Shown: one piece after another, positions 45,410 through 57,180 of the stretch | Numbering within the stretch: position 1 is the first letter of the stretch | How the letters are laid out: each line of letters opens with the position of its first letter | Origin: Ampelocalamus luodianensis | Taxonomy: Eukaryota; Streptophyta; Magnoliopsida; Poales; Poaceae | Assembly (NCBI GenBank): GCA_036346255.1 | Contig: CM070625.1 | Location: 15,461,488 to 15,525,487, forward strand | DNA: 64,000 nucleotides | Direction: 5' to 3' | Notes under the pieces: model-generated | Databases searched by the model: none | What the model was told of the DNA's origin: nothing | Seen by the model: only the letters and a program-made list of their open reading frames with translations | Position numbers and translations under genes: made by a program

Positions 45410-45422
45410 GCTTTATAGCTGA
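45410..45422 (-). promoter_or_regulatory. TATA box inside M1
   Basis: The minus strand reads CTATAAAGCCCGG followed by a GC- and CT-rich leader towards the AT array. A comparable box lies in M2. It suggests each element has an internal minus-strand transcription unit. Confidence 0.4.
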
Positions 45423-46026
45423 GCGAAGCGACGGGAGGGAATCTGATTCCCTCACACGCGGGCTTTTTTTGCATGCATGTGAGACGCGATGGAGTTGACG
45501 GGACATAGGGAATCAATTGATTCCCTCCCACGTGGGCATGCAAGGGGTGTAGGGTCGTGGCGCAGCAGCAGGCGGCCACATTCCATCCCAGGCGGAAATT
45601 AAAAAGGAGGAAGCAAGACCGTGCCCCAGGGCAACGAGACAGCATCATCGTGCCCTGGGGGCACGGATGAGCTAGGTACGACCCCGAGGGCACGAACTTG
45701 CTACATGGCGCACGGAGGTGCCGTCCGGCCCCATGGGGTACGGTGAAGGCTAGGTCCGCCCCCTGGGGACCGGCCTTCACGTGTGGCGCTAGGTTCGGCC
45801 CCTGTGGACCGTGGACCGGACTTCATACGTGGTGCGTAGGGTGGGGGTGGTGGGTTGGAGTCCAGCCCTCTAGGGCACAGTGGAGGTGAAGTCCAGCCCC
45901 TGGAGACCGGATTTGACTACGTGTCGATCGCCGACAGCTCCGGGATGCTATTTTTTTGCATTACGACCGCTAGGGTACCAAATTTATTATTACGCCTGGT
46001 AATAGCGCCATATATGCCAAAAACTC

Positions 46027-47230
46027 TCAATTGGGCTGGTTTCAGATCGTCGTCTTCAAAAAAAAAATATGCACGCGTAAGGCTTTTAATTTTCATCTAC
46101 GCAGGAGGTAGACATCGATCGAGTCTACCGCGCGCGACCACATTACAGGCGCTGCAAGCCTGCAACCCTTTCGACCGGCGGCACGCAGGCCGTACATCAC
46201 ACTCACAGGTGAATTGGGCGTAGCCTTTGCGCTGTTAGAATTGAATCTCTCAACTCCTATCTCTCAATCTCTATCACAGAGATCTATACACACGCATGTA
46301 TTATGAACTCATATACACACGCATGGGAGCAGCGGACTTACTCCAACCAACTCACGGAGCTACATGTTTCTCTCCTCTGTCCATTTCAGCACCTTGATGC
46401 AATACATATGCTCTTTACAACTCGCACACAACGGAAAGCAACACGTAGACCGAAACTCACGCCACTATCTCCTAATACTCTCCACTAAGTAACTAACTGC
46501 ATGCATGCATGACTCGACTCAAGCAACGCCTCACTAGTCACTCCTGGAGAAGTGCTCCACGGAGCAACTAACCAAGTCAAGCATATATGCAAACTATTCA
46601 TCTATGCATGCACTGACTGGATGTAACGTGTACACATGCATGTGTACATGGCTCAAAATACTTAATGCAAATACAATCTTAACGAGTCAAGATTATTTCC
46701 GACATGCGCAACGCACTCAACTGGAGATGGTCACGGTGGCGTGGCCCACATCGACCGGCCGGGCCACTATCACACAACCAGAAGACCGATGGAGCATTGC
46801 TTGTTCATGAATGAGCATGATCACAAGTCACAACTCTCGCCTTGAGCTCATGTTCCTAAGGCATCCCAGTCCCAGCGGGAGGTCTCGTCCTCATCTATGA
46901 TCTAAATTTTGTCATTATATTTTTTTGTGATCTATATAATTTTATCTATACTTTTGTTATTTGGCTACTTTATAGAATACAATTTCACTAGCTTGGTCAG
47001 CTTCTCTCATCTTCCATTTCTCAGCCGGGCCACGAGGGAGCTGGCTTTTCGCTACTACAATTTTGAGTACTAATTCGGCTACACGCATGCATACGGAGAA
47101 GCGGCTATTTATTTATGGGCAAGAAGCTTTACTTTAGCCGTACGTGTTGGTGCAAGAAGAGTGACTCTGGCTTTAGTTAGTACTTTATTGCATACAGGTT
47201 GTACGTACGTACACCTTAGCGTTTGTAGTA
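46027..47230. repeat. Copy C of the low-copy segment and flank
   Basis: gcatcccagtcccagc (46861), ggtctcgtcctcatc (46881), and gctactacaattttgagtac (47051) correspond in order to copies A and B. The frame across the last block ends in YYNFEY and a stop, comparable to YNFEC in copy A. The left part (46040-46830) has no recognised gene. Confidence 0.4.
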
Positions 47231-47501
47231 CATGGTTGCTGAATCTTTGGCGGATACGGCCAGTTTACGAATCGTATTTACACTTCTGACCACTGACAAA
47301 TGGTATTTACAAAAATAACGCGCGCCACGCCACCCGCGCCATTCTTGCTGTGCACCGCCATGTCGGCGCGGCGCACGCTCACCCAGCGCCGCCCGGCCCC
47401 ACCACCGCAGCGCGGCGCCGCTCACCTGCGCCGCTGCAAGTTTTTTCAATTTTTTCTTTTTTCAATTTTTTTAGATGTAAAAATATTTTTTAAAAAAAAT
47501 T

Positions 47502-47546
47502 GCTACAGTGGTGGGCGCACGCTCACCCTGCGCCCACCACTGTAGC
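47502..47546. repeat. Perfect 18-bp hairpin in the M2 TIR
   Basis: GCTACAGTGGTGGGCGCA (47502-47519), a 9-base loop, and its exact reverse complement (47529-47546). A diverged version lies in the other arm at 49018-49062. Confidence 0.85.
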
Positions 47547-47976
47547 ATTTTTTGTTTTTGTTTTTTTAAAAATCATTTATGTTTTTGTTTTTTTTTAAAA
47601 AATCATTTATGCATATTTTTGTAAGAATTTTTAAATATAGTAAACAGGGTCCAAAATTATGAATTTTTGTGGAGCCTTCGACACTGTATTTTTGCATGTG
47701 TAATATTTTCAAAATTTTATGCATTATGAATTTTCTCGAAAATTTATTTAAGTATATTGTAAATAGAGTTTCATCATTTCATGTGACTTGGAATGTATAG
47801 AAAAACGCTGCATTGCAACTCCATTGGAGATATCGATATACAATATGACAACACATATTATACCACAGGCTAGATAAACTTGTACATGAACCAACCGAGA
47901 AAAATCGTGGCATGCGGATCATATAACGATGGACCGTAACCTCCGACTGTGTGCGTTTGAAGGCTACGAGACATCG

Positions 47977-48313
47977 TTATATGATCTGCACACCATGTAT
48001 TTTCCTATTTGGTTTATGTACAAGCCTATCTAGCTTTGTGGTGCGATGCAAGATAAAGAATAGTATCCATATTAGGGTTTCATCTTGCATCCAGAGCTTG
48101 TCGCTCCTCTCTACCGTGAAGTGATAGGATATGTCTCCTTGTAGATGGCTCTTCGAGTGAGCGGTGACCTTGACGCGCCACATTTCCTTGCCGTACTTGT
48201 TGATAGTGAAGCCATGATACTGCAGTCGGTGGGCGTAGCCCAAACCCTAAAGTATGCACCACAACTCTGCATAGAAACCCACCTCCTTCTCTGCGTAGGT
48301 GTTCATGAAACAC
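47977..48313 (-). pseudogene. Unrecognised minus-strand frame in M2
   Basis: One minus frame reads GYAHRLQYHGFTINKYGKEM, then WRVKVTAHSKSHLQGDISYH and FTVERSDKLWMQDE. An upstream overlapping frame covers 48080-48313, so a frameshift may separate the two. It sits downstream of the M2 TATA box and is flanked by TIRs, the position of captured host sequence in a Pack-MULE. I do not recognise the protein and assign no function. Confidence 0.35.
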
Positions 48314-48369
48314 ATCTAATTTTTTTTTGAAATTAAGAGAAGATAAATATCCAATTTAAACCATAACAT

Positions 48370-48520
48370 TTTTCTATATACGACTAACAAAGTTAATTAC
48401 CACTAAACTAATTCATTACTACTAAACTAATTCATTACTAGTCAACTAACTAATTACGACTAATTAATTACCCCTAAACTATCTAATTACGACTAGCTGA
48501 CTAAGACTGACTAATTATGA
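48370..48520. repeat. AT-rich 'ctaattaattacgacta' array in M2
   Basis: Degenerate units of the same type as the longer array in M1, in the same relative position between the TATA box and the minus-strand frame. Confidence 0.7.
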
Positions 48521-49329
48521 TTATGATAATAACGGCAAAACATAGCACAAATTACCTCCTTTGAAGGAAGTAATCAATCAACCATTCGGAGGAAGTAATC
48601 AATCAAGGTTGAGCGACGGCGAGTGCGAGTCGGTATTTATAGCCGAGCGGAGAAGAGTCGCGGCGTTAGCGCCGGAATCCGTCGGTTTGGCGGAATTTAC
48701 GGGCGAGTGACGGATGTGCGGAGTAGGGAGGAGGGACGGTGGGATAATGGACAAATTTCATGAAATCATTCCAAGTCACATGAAATGATGAAACTCTATT
48801 TACAATATACTTAAATGAATTTTCGATAAAAATTCATAATGCATAAAATTTTGAAAATATTACACATGCAAATACACAGTGTCGGAGGCTCCACAAAAAA
48901 TTCATAATTTTTAGACCCTGTTTACTATATTTAAAAATTCTTACAAAAATATGCATAAATGATTTTTTAAAAAATAAAAACATAAATAATTTTTAAAAAA
49001 ACAAAAACAAAAAATGGTACAGTGGTGGGCGCAGGGGTGAGCGTCGCCCACCACTGTAGCAAAATTTTTTAAAAAATGTTTTACATCTAAAAAAATTGAA
49101 AAAGAAAAAATTGAAAAAACTTGCGGCGCGCGCGGTGAGCGTCGCGCGCTCGCGGTGGGGGGGCGGGCGGGCGGGTGGCGTCTTGCGCGCCGACGTGTAA
49201 GATGGCACAGCAATGGCGCGGGTGGCCGTGCGCCCGTGTTGCTATTTTTGTAAATACCATTTGTCAATGGTCAGAAGTGTAAATACGATTCGTAAACTGG
49301 CCGTATCCGCCAAAGATTCCATAGTTGCT

Positions 49330-49758
49330 AGCTTGAATTGGCCTACGGAAGTAATGGCACATGCATGCATGGTACAACTTACACGCTTTTGCCAGGGACG
49401 TAGGACCTACATGTACAATAAGTCGTCATCTGCTCCAATTAAGTGGCGAGATTCGCTTCACTTGTCGGCTCGGCAAGGGGACGTGCAAACAACTCGTTAT
49501 CAATATTGGCAAACCAAACAAAGCCAGCTAGCTAATCTCTAAAGACCAATTAATGTGTTCAAGTGCCCATAGTCACTCTGAAGAAGCTTTCAGTGTCCCA
49601 GTGATTCGCCATGCATATATGAATGAAGTACGTAATAGTAATAGAGAAGTTTTCTATGCATATACGCATATTCCCGACGCATCCTATTATGATTTATCAG
49701 CGTGCGTGTCTTCCATGGAACTGCCGGTGCCACTCGACGTCATCATTGCTGGCTAGCT
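49330..49758. other. Non-coding interval
   Basis: It contains catgcatgcatgg and similar RY-like motifs but no gene or element boundary. It may continue the low-copy segment interrupted by M2. Confidence 0.3.
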
Positions 49759-49760
49759 CT

Positions 49761-49930
49761 CCTACTAGCAAGTAGCAACTAGTACACTTTAAATAGTGTC
49801 GGTTCTGCTGACAGAAGTTGGTTGTTTATGGACGGGCTATAGGTACATACACGTATAAGTGATCCACCTGGACCTTAGTCAATTCACCATCTATCAGAAC
49901 CGACACTTAGTATTTACCTTGTGAGTAGTG
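49761..49930. mobile_element. Small CACTA-type element
   Basis: The right end, reverse-complemented, reads CACTACTCACAAGGTAAATA and continues CTAAGTGTCGGTTCTG. The left side has the matching inverted 'tttaaatagtgtcggttctg' (from about 49789). CACTA ends with a 'gtgtcggttc' subterminal motif are characteristic of En/Spm elements. The exact left boundary is uncertain. Confidence 0.6.
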
Positions 49931-50649
49931 TAGTCCGTGCAAAGTTGCAAATTAACTATTAAGATCAGACGTGCATTATGTAGTTTGTACATGGTTGTTT
50001 CAAAAGGGTCGATCGACCACTATTTTGAAGTACTAAAAAAACAAAGTAAATTTCACTTTGCACCACCCATTCTTATCAAAGTTTCACTGTGCACCATCCT
50101 TTGTAATTGCTTTCTCATTGGGGTGCACATTGGTAGTAAAGAGTTCATCTCCACTAAATTTTTTTTGACCCGTCCTCGTGACACCGGTTTCTCCCCCGCT
50201 TCTCACTTAACACCACCATTTCTTACCTTTGGTTTCACTTTGCACCAAAATGAGGTGTTTGAGTCCGCGCCGTGGTGAGCTCTTCCTCTGAATTGAGCGC
50301 GTCACCTGTTGAAGTATAAGTAAAATTGTCCGTCTTTTCTCATCAGTTTAAGCTTTTAGGTGAATTAGTTGGTGCATGCAACTCAATGTTCCTTGATTTC
50401 CTATCGGCGAGCCATCACCGTGCGTCTCGAATGACGCCACCACCACCCATATCCTCCGCTTTGTTTCCTCTCTCCATTTTTCTGGTCACTACCACCTCGT
50501 CGGCCGTGCCTAGCCACCAGCGAGCTTCACAGAGGAGCCTATGTGGCTCCCATGTGTTCCCTCTCACTGATAGGTCGTTCCCCCTAGTGTAAAGTAAAAC
50601 AAAAGGTAAGAAAATGTGGTGTTAAGTGAGAAGAATTGCAAATGGTGGT

Positions 50650-51383
50650 TGTCGATGGTTTAATATCGATCTTATGAATGAATGCTAGGGGCTCTTTTAG
50701 AGCGAAACCACACAGAAAAGGACACATGAATTTCTATACAGGTTCAGACCTTCTCCTGAGAGAATAATAACCCTACTCCTGTGTTACTGTATTAATTGTG
50801 TATACAACAAGAAGGAAGACACTAAAACTAGGACTTGATAACTTCTGTCTTTTGTTATAGTTGTCGAATCTCTTGATCGCTTCATCACTCCATCCCCTCT
50901 CTCCACTGATTTTACTCCTTATATAGTGCATGAAGGGGTGACAGTTGTCCACATCAAGAGGAGGCGCCTTGTCGTTTGATGCAATGTGCACGTTTAAGGG
51001 TGGTTATTGTCATAGACATATCCTCCACGCCGTCTTGCAGTTATGTCAGAGACAGAGATTTAATACGTGCAATTATCTCATGAATAACGGTACATATTAA
51101 CTACTGCGTATATTAAACACAACGTTCAAATGTCTCTAGTCGGTTGGGCCTACATGTCTGTAGACTTTATCGACCATAGGGTGGTCATAGCTGACCTGGT
51201 CGTAGAAGAACTTACGACCATGAAGTGGTCATAGTAGGACTTACGACTATATAGGGTTGTCGTAGAATAACTTACGATCACTAGGTGTGTATAATCTCCC
51301 TCATTGTAATATTGAGGGGTACTTTTGAAGGTTTTATAAGCGACATTATTATCTATAATACTACAGATAAATAATATCAGACA
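50650..51383 (-). repeat. Copia LTR, reverse copy of the 7411-8212 family
   Basis: On the minus strand it starts TGTCTGATATTATTTATC and ends cattcataagatcgatatt plus aaaccatcgaca. It shares the repeated 'cgtaagtt(a/c)ttctacgac' blocks and the 'gcactatataagga' TATA region with 7411-8212. No matching target duplication was seen. Confidence 0.65.
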
Positions 51384-54300
51384 CCGGGCGTAGAATACCC
51401 GAAGCCCACGTGTGTGTAATGTACTAGTCTCATGATTAGTGGCTAGTACACGCATCCACAATGTTTGCATACATATCCATACACAATATACATACAACAT
51501 GAAACAAATATGATACTTAACTTAGACGATTACATCACAAGTGTAGGATACACGGTCGACCAGCCAAATAAAATGATAAGTATAAGAAGTAGCGAATTAA
51601 ACAGTGGAACCATAATATGTATAAAGTCCAAAAGTCCAGCGGTATGCTCATCTAAACCCTCAGACAACCGACAAGAAACAAGTCCTAGAAAGGCCCATCA
51701 CTGAACCCTCCGGTACCGGGTGCAAAGAACGTGTTGTCCGGCATATGCTCATTCTCTAACTCTAAACAATAATTTAAGCAAGATTGAGTACATTGCATAC
51801 TCAGCAAGACTTGTAGTCTATCGCAAAATTTATATACATGCATGGCTAACAAGGGATGAAGCTCTATGCTATAAGTTATTTTCAGCATTAAGCAAGTTTT
51901 ATTTACAATATCAATACATAGTACTTTACAATGGGAATTTTAAAAGCAGTTAAATAGATGAAGAGCAACAAGTGAGTACTTGATAAATAAGAAATCACAA
52001 CCCTCCTTGGCTACGATCAACATCTTATTTCCAGCCATAGACATGACACTCAACTCAAATATAAACAAACAACCATTCCCACATTTTCCAATAAGAGTTG
52101 TTTTTATAAAAACCAAGTCTATACTCGGCAATACTACACTTAGCACGCTCATCACCGCGAGCACGGCTATTTAAATAGATTTACACTCTGAAGAGGTGTA
52201 CAACTTTACCCACAGCATACAAATTCTCTAATTTGTTTGGCATCTATCGATACCACCACTCACTATCCTTTGGTAAGTAGTGTGAGCATATATCGAAGTC
52301 TTTACATCACCAAGTCCTAACCTTGCACTAGCTCGGCGAATGAACATCCTCACTTCACCCGGGTACACCCCGGTCTCAGTGAAGCATTCACCGTTGTGTC
52401 GACAAGAATTGTTCCCAACGCCTCAGTGAAAGGAGCCCTTTCAAATATGCCTACACCGGTCATGCTCGCACTATCACGGCCTACCAACGCGCAATGCTAG
52501 TTTTCGATGACTTAATTAGCTAGGTCGTCCCATATCAGCACATATGGTTGTACGCTTACGCTTAGGTCGGATATACCGGTGTTCGGTCCTTAATTGACCC
52601 AGGTGAGAATCTCCCCTCATCTACTTGTGAGATACACCTCTCACATTTATCAGATTATAATATAACTCGTTCACGTCACAAACTAAGTTTTTTATTTTTA
52701 TTTTTATACAAAATAACAGAGGTAAACCCCTCTATACCATCATTTCAAAATATCCCAAATTCATGTTCAATATTTCATCCATTTTTCTGATTTTAGTAAA
52801 TCTAGAGATCGGCTAAGCATTGGTGCGATATTCGCAGTCGAGATACCCAAATCGACATCATCTATTTGCCTAAATCATAACCTAGTGGCTACAACAGTAG
52901 GTGTACTAATATTTTAAGGAGGATCATACATTGAATAGGAATATAACTACCGTTATCCTCAAATATAGCAATTTTAAGCAAACATACACGCGTGCATAAT
53001 AGATTTTGCAAAAAGAAGTACAATAATTAAAATAGTAGGATCAACATGGTAAAAGAAGGTGCTTGCCATGCTCTGGTTGCTCTGAATAAGAGGACGAAGG
53101 ATCATCATAAATTTCGTTTGAAGTATCTACGTCTATTAAAAAAGAACCGATAGCAAATTAAATATAGAAAAATATTTTCAACGGCCATAAAATCCAAATA
53201 TTTTTTCATATTCAGATAGAACATGATTTTATATAAATTTAGAAAAAAAATATTCATTTGATTTGGAGTTCATATGCAAAAGTTATTAACATTTTAATTT
53301 GCCCTGGTTTTTAAATTTCAGAAATTAATAAAAGAATGACGACGAAAGCGTATTTTCTGAGGTTTACGCTTTCCAACAGAGAAAGCATATTTTTTGAGGT
53401 TTACATTTTCCAACAGAGAAAACATATTTTCATCTGAGCTAAAGGCGGCTTTCTCATTTTGCCGAATTTCATTAACTTACATGTGGGGGCCTACTTGTTA
53501 GTGACTCATACTTTTATTCTCTGGATTTTTTTTTTATAAAACAGAGGCGGTCCCACATGTCATAGAGTCATTATTTATTAATTAAATAATTAAACCTATT
53601 TTTGATTTTAATTCTCTGACAACTTGGGTTCACATGTCAGTCTCTCGAGTTTTAAAATGTGTTTTAAAACCGAGAATAGTGCATGGTCCCACATGTGAGT
53701 GACACATATTCTAATTACGTTTAAAATTAGATTTCTGATAAACTTTTCGATTTGTCCCACCTGCCATACTCTTATTACATTTAACCACTATCATCAGTGT
53801 TAACTAAATCCTAAACGCAAGTGAGTCCCACCAGTCAGAGGAAGAAAGAAGCAGCAGAGCTGCGCGACCGTGAGGGAAGAAGAGCTCGCCAGTGGCGAGG
53901 TGGTCATGAAAAAGCTTGAAGGAGCTTGAAAATGGAGAGAGGGTGTTACTACGATGCTTGGGGAGGTGAAGATGACCAGAGAAATGGACGGAGTCGGCGG
54001 CGCGACAGTGAGAAGCGGCAGCAAGCTTCGGGTCAGTGACGGCTTCGACGAAAGAGGCGTTCTCGGGGCTAAAGAAGAGGTGTAATGGACTTAGCGAGTC
54101 CAGGCGATGCTAAGGGACCAGGCGCGAGGACCTAGGGTCACCGAAGGCGTGCTAGCGGTATGCAAATGCGGCGACGCCATGGGTGGCTAAGGAGGAATGG
54201 GCGCTAGGGACTCGCCTGTGGCAAAATGATGCACGCTGAGGACCAGGACTCACCACGACCATCTGAGTGAAGAAGATGAGGCTGGGGAAGGTCTGAAGTG

Positions 54301-55611
54301 GCTGGTGGACGACGAGCAGCGGCGGCACGAAGGGGGCTCACGACGACAACTCACCATAGCAACAGAAAAGCTATAATGAGTGTCGCATTAGCTCACTAAT
54401 GTCTTGGAGATAATGTAAATGCAAGAAATTGGTCCGAGGCACACCAGGCTTTGAAGGAGAGCGAAAATGGCGGTGGCGGTCGTGAGAGGGAAGATGGAAG
54501 CCAAGCTCGGATTCTTTGTGAATTTGCTTGCATTGAGTGGGGGAATTAGATGAAGGAAGGTTGGAACACATGATGACACACTCGGGGGTTGTTCAAATCT
54601 GCTGGAATAGTGAGAATAGCATAGCTCAGATCTGGTGCGCGTCGGAGTCGGGGAAAAGGCGAGCGTGATCGAGCTACGAGACTCCCGGGATTGCATTGAA
54701 CAAAGAAGAGGAATGAGCGATGGACAAGGATCAAAACGACGTGAGTGTCGTGGGTGAGGAAGCTCACCAGAGCGGCAATGGTGAGGAGGCATTCTCATCG
54801 ACGTCGAAAACAACGCACATGTTCTCACGAATCCAAGGAGCTATAAACTTGGGTTTATGCAAAAATAGAATGGGGGCGAGCTAAGGAAGAAGATGACGCG
54901 GTGGTAAGCTTATGTACGGCTGAGTTAGCGCGAGAAGAACGACGAGAAGGCGACGGTCACAGGAGAACTCATGAGGGTGCTGTGGGCTCCGTCCGCGCGG
55001 GAAAAGGGTGCCATCAATGGGGTGGATAGCATGGGAGAGACCGGCGGAGGCGACGGTAGCAGGTGAAGTCGCAAAACGGTGGGTGGCGGTCGAATTCCAC
55101 GGGCGAGCGACGGAGCAGGCGAAGTGCATTGGCGTGTGGGCGAGGGCGAGAGGTGGACGAAGGGTGTTGACATGCAGGCCTAGCACGTCTGCGAGAGGGT
55201 GAGAGCGAGGCTGGCGCGGACTGCTACGGGCACAAGCGAAATTGGGCCAGAGCAGATGCGGCCCATTTGCCTAGCGGGAAATTCAAATAGGATTCGGATT
55301 TTTCCATAAAAGGCTGAGACATTGGTGATATTTAAAATGTATCAAACGGGTTGCTGCAAAAATTGTGGAAATTTTTGTGTAGGTTCTTGACACAGCATAG
55401 TTTCGTGTGTAAATGTTTAGGATTTTATCTGTTATGTGATTTTCTTGAAAATTCGTACAAGTTGCTGTTTGCATGAAGTTTCACTATTTGATTTATGCAA
55501 AGGATCAAAAATCATGCTAAAATAGCTTTCCATACAAAAATATGCTCAAAATTTATTCTCCCACTTATTTCAATTATTTTTTCCCCAAAATGTGATCTTT
55601 AGGATGTTATA
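51384..55611 (-). mobile_element. Gypsy-type LTR, minus orientation
   Basis: On the minus strand it begins TATAACATCCTAAAGATC (TGTAACATCC with one change). It has cytosine-rich 'gtgggaccatgcac'-like blocks and contains 'gctgagtatgcaatgtactc' near 51795, as in the LTR at 6603-11036. No internal gag-pol is present. The right boundary joins the TIR element; the left boundary abuts the Copia LTR. It is probably a solo or truncated LTR. Confidence 0.6.
53344..53435. repeat. Tandem repeat of about 41 bp in the Gypsy LTR
   Basis: 'aaagcgtattttctgaggtt' followed by 'tacgctttccaacagag' repeats about 2.3 times with small changes. Confidence 0.75.
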
Positions 55612-55688
55612 AATAACTTACTTAATTGAGGATTATTAGAAACTTTGGTAAGAAAGGATGGTGCAAAGTGAAATTTACTCTAAAAAAA

Positions 55689-56540
55689 TTATTGCACAAA
55701 CGTACGTTCGTACAAGTTTTATTTGAGAATGAGTGTTGGACGATGTATAATTCTGACACTTTCTGCTACAAGCAAGACCCCATGAATTAACATAGCACAA
55801 TAATTCTAAAAAATAGTAATAGAAACTGTAAGGCATCACACTTGCACATACTTGGTGTTTCTTTTTGCGATTCATACTTTGTTAATTCCTCCCGGACAAT
55901 AAAATTAATCTCATGGTTGGTCAAATAAATCTTTAAACGAGATGTCTGGAGTCTTTTTGGGCTTAGAAGAGTTGATTGTACAACGGTGTGTTCATATAAG
56001 TGATATTTTTTCGAGCAAGAAAAATATGTTTTATTTCCAAACACATTCTTACACAAGCAATAAAAAATGGATCATGGACGCAAAATAGTATTTCTGCATA
56101 TATATCTTGTCATCACACGCAGACGGTTGACTTGTGGGTTACGTGGTGCATGATTTTTCTTGTATGTTCACAAGAGCAACATGAGCTATACACGTCGGCT
56201 GGAATGAGTAGAGAACGTACAAATACAATAAACATTAGCGCCAACCCTGAATTCGAGTTCCTCGAGCATCAAACCAACCTACACACGCTCTCTGCGCGTG
56301 TATTTGGCTTCTTTCTTCTTCTTTTTGGAAGATCCTTTGGCTTCTTTCTTCAATACAAATTCCCAGGACATCCCATCCCTAACAGAAGAGGGATCCTTTG
56401 CATTACCGCTTTTAATGCAGTTCACATAACGTAAAAACTGTTTACATAATGTCCTATGTACAGTAGAAGATCCCGATCCTAGCTAGCAAATCTCACGATG
56501 AACCCCCGACCCGGTGCCATCATCGTTCTCATCACCTATG
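55689..56540 (+). repeat. Copy D of the low-copy segment, left part
   Basis: It parallels 62.72-63.23 kb: gagatgtctggagtcttttt versus aagatgtcgagtgttttttg, the acaagcaat...tttctgcatat stretch, and 'gacatcccatcccta' (56368) followed by 'ccggtgccatcatcgttctc' (56511). No coding sequence is supported; the 144-codon plus frame at 56000-56434 has no domain. Confidence 0.45.
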
Positions 56541-56548
56541 TTTTAAAG

Positions 56549-56756
56549 GCAGAGGCGCACAGTACCTTGCATTCAGATGCTTTTGGACTATCCAATTGAA
56601 AAGCGAACAACTCAGGTTAATTGTTATAGTATATCATATGTGGTAAATATCACAACAGTAGGATCACTACAGTGCCCAACAGTGCTTTACTGCAGTAAAA
56701 TGGCTGCTATGTTTTGCCATTAGACCTGGAAAACAGTATTGTGCGCCTCTGCCTAT
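56549..56756. mobile_element. Small MITE inserted in copy D
   Basis: Ends GCAGAGGCGCACAGTAC and, reverse-complemented, ATAGGCAGAGGCGCACAATAC are inverted repeats, flanked by TTTTAAAG (56541-56548 and 56757-56764). The 8-bp duplication suggests hAT. It is non-coding and 208 bp. Confidence 0.6.
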
Positions 56757-56764
56757 TTTTAAAG

Positions 56765-57082
56765 CAAGATAGAGGATGTGAATCCAAATGCGTTGTAGTG
56801 ACTCAGACTTCAGTGCTTCACCAAGGTAGAAGTTTATCATGTGAATACTCAATCTGTTTGGACTGTGGCCAAATTCAACCTTTGGTTGCTCTACCAAAAT
56901 TTGGTGAACCAATTTATATATAAGAAACAACTGGCCTAAGCTAGATTTGGCATCTTTTGTATTGAGAATTACCAAAATTCTCAGGGAAAACTAAAATGGT
57001 TGCCAAATTGTGTTGGCATTACCAATTTTTCGTATGGTTTGTTCGAGCCTGTAACCAAATACCCACAATTGCGACACACTGA
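56765..57082. other. Remainder of copy D and CACTA flank
   Basis: agtgactcagacttcagtgc (56797) matches copy B near 35130. The rest is AT-rich with a 'ttggcattaccaattttt' motif and no gene. Confidence 0.4.
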
Positions 57083-57180
57083 CACTACAAGGAAAAAGTT
57101 TTTTGTGGTGAAATTTTTTGTCACAGAAGGCCTATTTTTCGCCATGGATCAATGCTTGTGGCCATATTTCCAGTCGTCAC

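Larger units (their letters stand above)
43728..46026 (-). mobile_element. Long-TIR Mutator-like element M1
   Basis: The left arm (43728-about 44090) and right arm (about 45610-46026) are imperfect inverted repeats of about 370-410 bp. Both start GAGTTTTTGGC and run through 'gtgaagtccggtcc' and 'gtgcccnnagggcac' motifs. Between them lie a tandem repeat, an AT-rich array, and a minus-strand TATA (ctataaagcccgg, 45410-45422). The layout matches M2 at 47241-49319. I could not see a clean 9-bp duplication. Placement among Mutator-like elements rests on long TIRs and the likeness to M2. Confidence 0.65.
47241..49319 (-). mobile_element. Long-TIR Mutator-like element M2
   Basis: Arms of about 555 bp (47241-47795 and about 48757-49319) are strongly similar inverted repeats beginning GAATCTTTGGCGGATACGG. 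Flanks catggttgct (47231-47240) and catagttgct (49320-49329) form a 9-10-bp duplication with one mismatch, as expected for Mutator-like elements. The core holds an unrecognised minus-strand frame, a short AT array, and a minus-strand TATA (ggctataaatacc, near 48632-48644). There is no transposase, so it is non-autonomous, possibly a Pack-MULE. Confidence 0.82.
50042..55680. mobile_element. TIR element split by two LTRs
   Basis: The left end (from about 50044) reads agtaaatttcactttgcacc and the right end (to 55680) is its reverse complement; similarity continues about 40 bp ('tcttaccaaagtttc'). An inner inverted pair, 'tctcacttaacaccaccatt' near 50200 and its complement near 50605-50635, adds a second stem. 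A-rich flanks ctaaaaaaa (50033-50041 and 55680-55688) could be a 9-bp duplication but are low-complexity and offset by a few bases. The body is interrupted by 50650-51383 and 51384-55611. It is probably Mutator-like and has no transposase. Confidence 0.6.
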
